Shown here piece by piece: positions 16,547 through 21,933 of a DNA stretch of 21,933 bases (the stretch's first letter is position 1; each line of letters opens with the position of its first letter). This DNA comes from Clostridium fallax. GTDB lineage: Bacteria; Bacillota; Clostridia; Clostridiales; Clostridiaceae. Under the pieces are notes generated by a model. It had not been told where the DNA came from, searched no databases, and saw only the letters and a program-made list of their open reading frames with translations. The DNA lies in contig NZ_FQVM01000035.1 of assembly GCF_900129365.1 (NCBI RefSeq), positions 1 through 21,933 on the forward strand, given 5' to 3'. The translations under genes and the position numbers were made by a program.

Positions 16547-17401
16547 TTAATTATCTTCTAAAAATAATTTGATTTTATCATTAATATTCTTTGCATCTTC
16601 ATATCCATTATTATATAAACTCTCAAGCTTTGATTTATTTTTTTCAAATCTATCTACTTGTAGCCTTTTTGAAGGTCTTATAACTAAAACCCTTCCTTCA
16701 TTCTCTAATTTATCTATAAATTCTAAAGTTTTATTGTATCTTATATATCTACTCATAACAGCCTTTATATATTTAGGATATTTTCTATATTTAATTTTTA
16801 TAAGAGCTTTAACTTTTCTTAAAGGCTCCATTTTAAAATCCTTATTTCTAGTTAATACTACTATAGCTTTATCACAGCCATCATTTAATGCTTTCTCTAT
16901 TGGTATGGAATCTGCCACTGCCCCATCCATTAATTCTTTTCCTTCGTATTTAACAATAGGTGAAACTAAAGGTAAAGAACTTGAAGCTCTCATAGCCATA
17001 AAGGCATTTTTAGTATTTTTACAATCTATGTATACTGCTTGCCCAGTATTACAATCAGTAGCTACTACATTAAAAGTTCCTTTAAAATTACTTAAGGCTT
17101 CCAAATCATATGGTTCTAACTTCTTAGGAAGTTCATCAAATATAAAATTCATACCAAAGATAGATTTATCTTTTATTAAATTTTTAAAACTTAAATATCT
17201 TTTATCTCCAATATAATCTATAGTTGATCTTTTCCCTCTTCCTAGCTGCTTAGACACATATCCAGAACCATGGCAAGCTCCTGCCGAAACCCCTATTACA
17301 TATGGAAGTTCTATATGATTTTCTATAAAATAATCTATAACTCCAGCAGTGTATACTCCTCTCATTCCACCGCCTTCTAAAACTAAAGCTATTTTTTTCA
17401 T
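16547..17401 (-). CDS. Patatin-like phospholipase
   Basis: A serine lipid acyl hydrolase of the patatin family, probably cytoplasmic or membrane-associated, with a Ser-Asp dyad. Seen directly: oxyanion loop GGGMRG (10-15 region), nucleophile elbow GVSAG with Ser39, and the DGA motif with Asp159 in LMDGAVADSIP. It is 284 residues with no signal peptide, the usual size of the YjjU/RssA-like short patatins. The frame extends 7 codons to a TTG, but that would overlap the AGGAGGTG site. The ATG at 17401 lies 7 nt after the site. TATAAT at 17454-17459 (minus) is a plausible -10. It is monocistronic with its own terminator. The lipid substrate is unknown. Confidence 0.92.
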   Translation of the reverse strand: MKKIALVLEGGGMRGVYTAGVIDYFIENHIELPYVIGVSAGACHGSGYVSKQLGRGKRSTIDYIGDKRYLSFKNLIKDKSIFGMNFIFDELPKKLEPYDLEALSNFKGTFNVVATDCNTGQAVYIDCKNTKNAFMAMRASSSLPLVSPIVKYEGKELMDGAVADSIPIEKALNDGCDKAIVVLTRNKDFKMEPLRKVKALIKIKYRKYPKYIKAVMSRYIRYNKTLEFIDKLENEGRVLVIRPSKRLQVDRFEKNKSKLESLYNNGYEDAKNINDKIKLFLEDN

Positions 17402-17500
17402 CTTCACACCTCCTAAAATCAATTTTACATTTAACTATAAAAAACTTCTACTAATTATAATGAAAGTTTTCCGATTTTTAATTTATTTAATTAAAAATAT

Positions 17501-17535
17501 AAAAAAACTACTAATTAAAATTAATTAGTAGTTTT
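17501..17535 (-). terminator. Strong intrinsic terminator with no gene directly upstream
   Basis: A perfect 15-bp stem pairs AAAACTACTAATTAA (17504-17518) with 17521-17535. On the minus strand the stem ends in TTTTTTTATATTTTT. The nearest upstream minus-strand gene (the 48-residue ORF) already has its own terminator at 17714-17747, so this hairpin ends either read-through or an unannotated transcript. Confidence 0.8.
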
Positions 17536-17713
17536 ATAATGTATTCTATAATTTGAGATAGTGAGTTGAAAGTGATTATATTCCTATAAGTCTTTGAGGA
17601 GTATCTTTACAAAATTATTATATGTAATTAAATAATTTATATTCACCTCATAAAAAGATACCTTATAAAAATATTTAAGTATACTATAAACTTAAATTAT
17701 ATAATACTTAAAT
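17536..17713 (-). ncRNA. Possible small RNA upstream of the orphan terminator
   Basis: About 170 bp between two minus-strand terminators, without an ORF. It carries a spaced complementary pair, AGTATCTTT (about 17597-17605) with AAAGATACC (about 17656-17664). A TATAAT-like -10 is seen near 17698-17703 on the minus strand. Transcription here is inference from the terminator alone. Confidence 0.3.
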
Positions 17714-17747
17714 CGAAGAAAACACCTAATGATAGTTTCATTAGATG
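17714..17747 (-). terminator. Terminator of the 48-residue ORF
   Basis: CACCTAATGA (17723-17732) pairs with TCATTAGATG (17738-17747). The imperfect pair is G-U in minus-strand RNA. The tail reads TTTTCTTC. It lies 30 bp after the stop codon of the small ORF. Confidence 0.75.
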
Positions 17748-17777
17748 CTTATATAAAATAATATTAACTTTTAAAAC

Positions 17778-17924
17778 TTATTCATCCTTTAAATCTTTAA
17801 TTTCTTTTTCAACTTCTTTTATTAATGTATCTATATTATCTGTATTTTTATCTGCTAACAATAGATTTCTTTTTTGCAGCTTCAGTTCTTTTAATTTTTC
17901 CTCTAATTCTATAAGCTTAGTCAT
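17778..17924 (-). CDS. 48-residue coiled-coil protein, unknown function
   Basis: A short gene that length filters would miss. The protein begins MTKLIELEEKLKEL and ends IKDLKDE. It is highly charged, rich in Lys, Glu and Leu, with two heptad-like helices (about 3-24 and 31-47) joined by ADKNTDN, suggesting a helical hairpin. Support for a real gene: the ATG follows GGGGAG by about 7 nt, the frame is uninterrupted, the composition is non-random, and a proper terminator follows 30 bp after the stop. The size and helical-hairpin look recall Spo0E-like phosphatases, but the SQELD motif is absent, so I do not assign that function. Confidence 0.7.
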   Translation of the reverse strand: MTKLIELEEKLKELKLQKRNLLLADKNTDNIDTLIKEVEKEIKDLKDE

Positions 17925-18274
17925 ATGAACACTCCCCATCTAATCTCTCATACTTTCTCATTAAATATAAATTTAAATAACTAAAACAAATTAACTATAT
18001 CAATAAAAGCCCCTATACTTTTATTATATATTACTTATAAAAATATTATATAATAAAAATCATATAAGTATATAATATTTTTAATAACAAATTCTAACAT
18101 AATAAGATAATATTTTTTGTTATATTATTTTGTAATAAAATATTTTGTTCTATTTAACATAAAAATAAAAGTATATAAGCCTGATTTAAAATAATATAAA
18201 ATCTACATAATTAAAAATATTCTTCTTTTATATTATAATTATAAATTTTATTTATAATTATATCCATATACTAT
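17925..18274. other. AT-rich intergenic region
   Basis: It contains a small hairpin, AATAAAAG (18002-18009) with CTTTTATT (18018-18025), in the upstream region of the 48-residue ORF. It also holds several TATAAT-like sequences. No further ORF with a ribosome site is visible. Confidence 0.45.
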
Positions 18275-18321
18275 AAGAAGCCACCACTAAATATTTATAA
18301 AACTTTAGCGATGGCCTTCTT
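18275..18321 (-). terminator. Probable terminator of the APC permease gene
   Basis: AAGAAGCCACCACTAAA (18275-18291) pairs with 18304-18321, with one bulged base. Two imperfect pairs are G-U in minus-strand RNA but mismatches on the plus strand, supporting minus-strand use. The tail after CTTCTT is short of T residues, so efficiency is uncertain. It begins about 5 bp after the stop. Confidence 0.65.
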
Positions 18322-18325
18322 TTAA

Positions 18326-19690
18326 CTAACTTGCCTTTGATTCATCATCAAATCCTTGATTAGTAGTGTCATTTGTATTTTCTCTTTTAATTTTCATATA
18401 AGCATATACAGGAACACCTAACATCATAAGTAAAAATCCATACATAACAGCTTCTCCTCCCGCAGAAGAAATAGCCCAAATTGCAAATATAAATCCAACT
18501 ATATTTCTAAATGAACTTTTTATAATAGATAAAACACTTAACTTTTGTGTTTTCTTTCTAAGTAACATAATTTCCGCTATAGTTGTTACTGCATATATAG
18601 GTAAATATGATATAGTTGCTAATAATACTATAAAATTATAAGCATTAGAAAGCCCTTGTATAAAATTCATTAAAAACATTATGTTAACAAGTGTTGATCC
18701 TACTATTAAAGCTATATATGGAGTTTCATATTTAGGATGTAATTTTGCAAAAGCTTTTGGGAAAATTCCCTGATCACCAGCTGCATATGCAACTCTAGCA
18801 GTAGATAATAACCATCCTAATGCTGTTCCACAAATACTAATAGCTATTGCTACATTTAAATATTTTACTACTCCACTTCCTAAAAATTTCGCTATTATAT
18901 CAGAAATAGGTGCTGATGTTTGAGCCAACTCTGATTGTGGCATAGCTCCCATAGCTAGTACACTTATTAGTATATATAAAATAGTACTTATTCCTATACC
19001 TAATATAGTACTTCTTTTTACATTTTTCTCAGGATTTTTTATTTCTCCTGAAGTAATAGATGCTGTTTCTAAACCCATAAAGGCCCAAAGAGTAATTGCT
19101 GCTGTTAAAGGAATAGTTTGAACTCCTCTGTCAGCGGGAAACATTGGCATTAAATTATCTTTATTAAAATTAATAGCTGCAATAATTATAAAAAATACAA
19201 ATAAACAAATTTTAAATACAGTTATAACAGTCCCTAATTTACTAGCTGCTTTAGCACCTCTAATATTAATATAAGTAAAAGTCCAAAGAATAGCTGAACA
19301 AAATAAAAATCCAATTAAAGGACTATTAGTTAATGTAGTAAAAACTTGTCCAAAGTAAGATAATATAACTACAAATAAAGTTGTATTTCCTATCCAAGAT
19401 CCATTCCAATAAAGCCACCCTGTCATAAAACCCATAAAGTCACCAAAAGCATTTTTAGAATAATCAACTATCCCTCCACTTTTAGGTATTTTGGATCCTA
19501 AATTAGCAAATGTAATTGCTAAAGTCATTGCTCCTATTCCAGTAATTATCCATGCTATTATAGATGAACCTACGCCACCGACTTGAGCTAATTGCTTTGG
19601 AAGCATAAATATACCTGCACCCATCATATTTCCTATTACAAGCGCTGTAGCAACAAATAGGCCTATTTCCTTTTTTAATTTATTGTTCAT
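18326..19690 (-). CDS. APC-family amino acid/polyamine antiporter, AdiC/PotE-like
   Basis: An inner-membrane transporter of the basic amino acid/polyamine antiporter (APA) group, 454 residues, with about 12 hydrophobic segments by eye. Seen directly: GNMMGAGIFMLP (20-31), the unwound helix-1 motif matching GNIMGSGVFLLP of AdiC; LWAFMGLETAS with Trp202 and Glu208; and LGWLLSTARVAYAAGDQGIFP with Trp293. In AdiC the residues at these numbers, as I recall them, gate the substrate path and sense pH. The AdiC Ser26 equivalent is Ala25 here, so the substrate may differ. The ATG has AGGAGG 6 nt upstream and a good promoter at 19808-19837. No decarboxylase gene is in the window. Arginine/agmatine, ornithine/putrescine or lysine/cadaverine exchange are all possible. 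Confidence 0.88.
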   Translation of the reverse strand: MNNKLKKEIGLFVATALVIGNMMGAGIFMLPKQLAQVGGVGSSIIAWIITGIGAMTLAITFANLGSKIPKSGGIVDYSKNAFGDFMGFMTGWLYWNGSWIGNTTLFVVILSYFGQVFTTLTNSPLIGFLFCSAILWTFTYINIRGAKAASKLGTVITVFKICLFVFFIIIAAINFNKDNLMPMFPADRGVQTIPLTAAITLWAFMGLETASITSGEIKNPEKNVKRSTILGIGISTILYILISVLAMGAMPQSELAQTSAPISDIIAKFLGSGVVKYLNVAIAISICGTALGWLLSTARVAYAAGDQGIFPKAFAKLHPKYETPYIALIVGSTLVNIMFLMNFIQGLSNAYNFIVLLATISYLPIYAVTTIAEIMLLRKKTQKLSVLSIIKSSFRNIVGFIFAIWAISSAGGEAVMYGFLLMMLGVPVYAYMKIKRENTNDTTNQGFDDESKAS

Positions 19691-19807
19691 TTAATTCCTC
19701 CTAAGAAAAAATCTAGGTTTAGAGCCATTATATATTACTTGCTTTTTATAGCTTTATACCTTTTGTTAATAAATTATAAATAAATATTTTAATAAGCTTG
19801 AGTATTA

Positions 19808-19837
19808 ATTATACATTTTTTAAAGTTTTTTAGTCAA
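19808..19837 (-). promoter_or_regulatory. Promoter of the APC antiporter gene
   Basis: Minus strand TTGACT (19832-19837), an 18-bp spacer and TATAAT (19808-19813). The start codon is about 110 nt downstream of the predicted transcription start, leaving a longish leader. Confidence 0.75.
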
Positions 19838-19944
19838 TAATATACAGAAAAAAATACATAAAAATCTGTTAACTATCTATGAATATTTTCTATTAATTCT
19901 ACTAATAACTATAATAAATAAGTTAATAAGGAGGCTTCAATTAA

Positions 19945-20352
19945 ATGAAAAAATTAGCTAGTTTATTTGTATTTTTAATGATGGCTATAACTATAATTTC
20001 CTGTGGCCCATCAAAATCTGTTTCTTATAAAGATGGAACATATTCAGCTAAAGCAGATTCTTGGGAATATGGCCAAGAAGAAGCTATAGTTAAAATTGAA
20101 AATGGTAAAATTAAAGATATTACATTAAAAAGACTTGATAAAGCAGGTAATGAAGTAGATTACAACGAATGGAAAGGTCAAGAAATAAACGGAAAAGTAT
20201 ATCCTAATCTAAATCAATATAGAATGGATATGGCTAAAAATATGATTGATAAACAAACTTATGAAGTGGAAAGTATTTCAGGTGCAACAGTATCCACTAA
20301 CAATTGGAAAACAGCAGTGCAAAGAGCCTTAGATCAAGCAACTGTAAAATAA
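19945..20352 (+). CDS. FMN-binding domain lipoprotein
   Basis: A 135-residue exported protein. Seen directly: a basic start and hydrophobic core (MKKLASLFVFLMMAITIISC) with a lipobox cysteine at residue 20, then a single FMN_bind domain (about 28-133) with the flavinylation-type motif SGATVST (112-118). In RnfG/NqrC-type proteins ApbE attaches FMN to the Thr of S/T-G-A-T, here Thr115. It is probably anchored to the outer face of the membrane and could carry electrons, as flavinylated lipoproteins do in Gram-positive extracellular electron transfer. The ATG has GGAGG 10 nt upstream; TATAAT at 19910-19915 may be its -10. It is divergent from the antiporter gene. No apbE or redox partner is in the window. 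Confidence 0.9.
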   Translation: MKKLASLFVFLMMAITIISCGPSKSVSYKDGTYSAKADSWEYGQEEAIVKIENGKIKDITLKRLDKAGNEVDYNEWKGQEINGKVYPNLNQYRMDMAKNMIDKQTYEVESISGATVSTNNWKTAVQRALDQATVK

Positions 20353-20783
20353 TAAATTAAAAATTTAATCTATATTTTTAATATAAAATAAATTTTTATA
20401 TTGGTTTACATTAATAGTTTAAATATCAATTAGCCTTAATTAGAAGTCTAAAATTAAGATTATACCTATAGACTCTTAAACAATTCTAAAAAATGTTTAG
20501 GTCTATAGGTATTCTTTATATTATTTTTTATAAATTTATCTTGATATTAAGTTAATACTCTATTGATTCTATAGTATTAATATAGATAATAATATTTAAA
20601 TAATATTAGACTTCTATAATTAATATAAATAAAATTCTATATTAATCTATTTATAACTTTTATTAAATTTAATCTTAATACATATTTTAATATAGACCAA
20701 TACCATATTAAATCTTAATAAAAATATAATTTTTCTCTAAATAATAAATAAATTATGTTATTATATAAAAATTTAATTCATCA
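20353..20783. other. AT-rich region after the FMN lipoprotein
   Basis: It holds the + strand terminator at 20462-20518. An 8-bp inverted repeat TTAATACT (20552-20559) with AGTATTAA (20573-20580) follows. No ORF with a ribosome site is visible. I saw no convincing terminator for the hydrolase gene that ends at 20784. Confidence 0.5.
20462..20518 (+). terminator. Terminator of the FMN lipoprotein gene
   Basis: ATACCTATAGAC (20462-20473) is perfectly complementary to 20501-20512, with an inner AAACA/TGTTT pair. TCTTTATATTATTTTTT follows on the plus strand. It lies about 110 bp beyond the stop. Confidence 0.8.
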
Positions 20784-21437
20784 TTATACTTTAAGATTTC
20801 CAACTACTATACCATTATCTATCATAGAATTTAAAAATACTAGATTCATAAAATCTCCTTTATGAAATTCAGATTCAAAAGTATCAACTAAATTTAATGG
20901 GACAAAGATATTTTTCTTTATATTATTTTCATTAAAATAATTCTTTATAGTTATAGCAAATTGATATATACATATATCTGTACAATCTCCAACAATTATA
21001 AAATTATCTTTATTTTCTGGTATAACAAAATCCTTTGCTAAAAATCCATTTGTACAGTTTTTCTTTATTACTTTTATTTCCTCTATACTCTTTAATTTAT
21101 CTACAAGCTGCCATTCATCAGTACTGTAAATACAATGCTTAGGATAACTTAACAGTTCTATAGATTCATTTGTATGATAATCAGTAAATGCAATTATCTC
21201 TGCTCCCTTTTGCTTTAAATCATTGACCAAAATTTCTATAGGATTTATTAATTTTTCTATTCTATCACTATATAAAGATCCTTTTTTCGCAAAACCATTA
21301 TTCATATCAATTATAAATAATACTGTTTTATTTATATCTAATGTTTCCATATTTATTTCAGGTAATGACGAAACTCTATCATATATATATTCACCCATAG
21401 TTTTAAATTGATCAATTATAATATCTTTATTTTCCAT
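20784..21437 (-). CDS. Isochorismatase/nicotinamidase-family cysteine hydrolase
   Basis: A cytoplasmic cysteine hydrolase of the isochorismatase-like fold; members include nicotinamidase (PncA). Seen directly: Asp44 in VLFIIDMNNGF, Lys126 in VIKKNCTNGF and Cys156 in GDCTDICIYQF, the expected D-K-C triad. DYHTNE (86-91) resembles the metal-site region of nicotinamidases. 217 residues is normal. The ATG follows GGGGAGG by about 7 nt. TATAAT at 21468-21473 (minus) is the likely -10. A DnaA-box cluster lies immediately upstream. Nicotinamidase is the likeliest activity, but other amide substrates are possible. It is the last protein gene before the rrn operon end. Confidence 0.87.
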   Translation of the reverse strand: MENKDIIIDQFKTMGEYIYDRVSSLPEINMETLDINKTVLFIIDMNNGFAKKGSLYSDRIEKLINPIEILVNDLKQKGAEIIAFTDYHTNESIELLSYPKHCIYSTDEWQLVDKLKSIEEIKVIKKNCTNGFLAKDFVIPENKDNFIIVGDCTDICIYQFAITIKNYFNENNIKKNIFVPLNLVDTFESEFHKGDFMNLVFLNSMIDNGIVVGNLKV

Positions 21438-21467
21438 AATATAACCTCCCCTTTAAATTTATTTTTT

Positions 21468-21496
21468 ATTATACAATACAAAAGATTTTTAAACTA
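21468..21496 (-). promoter_or_regulatory. Probable promoter of the cysteine hydrolase gene
   Basis: The -10 is TATAAT (21468-21473) with a weak -35 TAGTTT (21491-21496) at 17 bp. The first DnaA box starts 5 bp upstream of this -35. Confidence 0.45.
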
Positions 21497-21500
21497 TATT

Positions 21501-21583
21501 TTATCCACAATTCTAATAAAAAAAATCACTTTATACACATTATAAGTCTAAATAGTGTTATTAAACTTATAAATTGTGGATAA
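21501..21583. promoter_or_regulatory. Cluster of three perfect DnaA boxes
   Basis: TTATCCACA (21501-21509, +), TTATACACA (21531-21539, +) and TGTGGATAA (21575-21583, the minus-strand box TTATCCACA) all match the DnaA consensus TTATNCACA. Boxes 2 and 3 face each other across an inverted repeat, TTATAAGT (21540-21547) with ACTTATAA (21565-21572), making a 53-bp symmetrical unit. Box starts 1 and 2 are 30 bp apart, close to three helical turns. Binding by DnaA is inference from consensus. Confidence 0.7.
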
Positions 21584-21633
21584 AAATTGTATAATTAATT
21601 TTCATTTATAAATATTACAATAATTATTTTAAA

Positions 21634-21667
21634 TACAAAAAAAGCTATGAACTTTTGTTCATAGCTT
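21634..21667 (-). terminator. Terminator of the rrn-tRNA operon
   Basis: AAGCTATGAAC (21642-21652) pairs perfectly with GTTCATAGCTT (21657-21667) around a TTTT loop. On the minus strand it ends in TTTTTTTGTATTT. It lies 6 bp after the tRNA-Ala 3' end. Confidence 0.93.
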
Positions 21668-21673
21668 ACTTTT

Positions 21674-21749
21674 TGGTGGAGGTAAGGAGATTCGAACTCC
21701 TGACCCCCTGCGTGCAAGGCAGGTGCTCTCCCAGCTGAGCTATACCCCC
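21674..21749 (-). tRNA. tRNA-Ala (UGC)
   Basis: A 76-nt cloverleaf on the minus strand. The acceptor stem GGGGGTA pairs with TACCTCC, the D-arm contains AGCTCAGCTGG, the anticodon loop is CTTGCAC giving UGC, and the T-arm has GTTCGAATC. CCA is encoded. It is the last gene of the rrn operon. Confidence 0.96.
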
Positions 21750-21754
21750 AAAAA

Positions 21755-21831
21755 TGGTGGACCTTCAGGGACTCGAACCCCGGACCTACCGGTTATGAGC
21801 CGGTTGCTCTAACCAACTGAGCTAAAGATCC
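21755..21831 (-). tRNA. tRNA with CAU anticodon (elongator Met or Ile2)
   Basis: A 77-nt cloverleaf on the minus strand. The acceptor GGATCTT pairs with AAGGTCC, the anticodon loop is CTCATAA giving CAU, and CCA is encoded. A paired G1-C72 rules out the initiator type. Whether it is elongator Met or a lysidine-modified Ile2 cannot be settled by anticodon alone. It lies 5 nt from tRNA-Ala and about 6 nt from the 5S gene. Confidence 0.93.
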
Positions 21832-21837
21832 AAAACT

Positions 21838-21933
21838 AACCTGGCAACCATCTACTCTCCCACTCAGTCGCCCAAGCAGTACCATCGACCGTTTAAATCT
21901 TAACCTTCGTGTTCGGTATGGGAACGGGTGTAA
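21838..21933 (-). rRNA. 5S ribosomal RNA, partial
   Basis: The minus strand contains CCCATACCGAACACGAAGGT, a hallmark of 5S rRNA, and ends with GTTGCCAGGT. About 95 nt are present; the 5' end is beyond the right edge. It belongs to the rrn operon upstream of the two tRNA genes. Confidence 0.95.

Noticed and set aside
16569..17216. 215-codon open frame on the + strand opposite the patatin-like gene
   Set aside because: It is fully antisense to a gene with clear catalytic motifs, has no ribosome site, and its Leu/Ser/Phe-rich composition is typical of a reverse-strand shadow.
17778..17924. Spo0E-like phosphatase assignment for the 48-residue protein
   Set aside because: Length and helical character fit, but the defining SQELD-type motif is absent.
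21501..21583. Calling this site the chromosomal origin
   Set aside because: No dnaA, dnaN, recF or gyr genes are adjacent, and no clear unwinding element was found; only the box cluster is supported.

Overview
The window is a low-GC, AT-rich Firmicute chromosome segment, almost certainly Clostridium sensu stricto and probably close to C. perfringens. That placement is inferred from the 16S 5' end, strong GGAGG-type ribosome binding sites, AT-rich codon use and the GlgC/GlgD pair; no database was searched. The segment is bounded by two ribosomal RNA operons on the minus strand. The right edge holds most of a 5S rRNA, then a CAU-anticodon tRNA, tRNA-Ala(UGC) and a terminator. The left edge holds the promoter, leader and first ~50 nt of the next 16S rRNA. 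Everything between is an inter-rrn segment of about 21 kb.

Left part (1-5760): the 16S leader carries two tandem promoter/boxA-like modules, followed by about 900 bp without a gene. Then come an AbgT-family transporter (-), a divergent cardiolipin synthase (+), a VanZ-family membrane protein (-) and a 62-residue membrane protein (-).

Central part (5761-16391): a complete glycogen set on the minus strand. In transcription order it is glgB, glgA, glgP, then, after an interruption, glgC-glgD. GlgC makes ADP-glucose and GlgD is a non-canonical partner subunit. GlgA elongates the glucan, GlgB adds alpha-1,6 branches and GlgP degrades the polymer by phosphorolysis. Between glgP and glgC lie three genes of unknown function: a + strand CxxC protein, a four-helix membrane protein with a structured leader, and a double zinc-ribbon protein. 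glgC has its own promoter (TTGAAG-N17-TATAAT), and glgD overlaps its translational signals with the end of glgC.

Right part (16392-21437): a patatin-like phospholipase, an unlisted 48-residue coiled-coil ORF, an AdiC/PotE-like APC antiporter, a divergent FMN-binding lipoprotein and a nicotinamidase/isochorismatase-like hydrolase. Most transcription units end in recognisable intrinsic terminators.

The most unusual non-coding signals are three perfect TTATNCACA DnaA boxes in 83 bp between the hydrolase gene and the rrn terminator, the 107-108 bp tandem repeat of the rrn promoter/leader, and a structured RNA that ends in a terminator just before the membrane-protein gene at 8829-9281. I saw no CRISPR array, insertion sequence, prophage or recognisable defence system.
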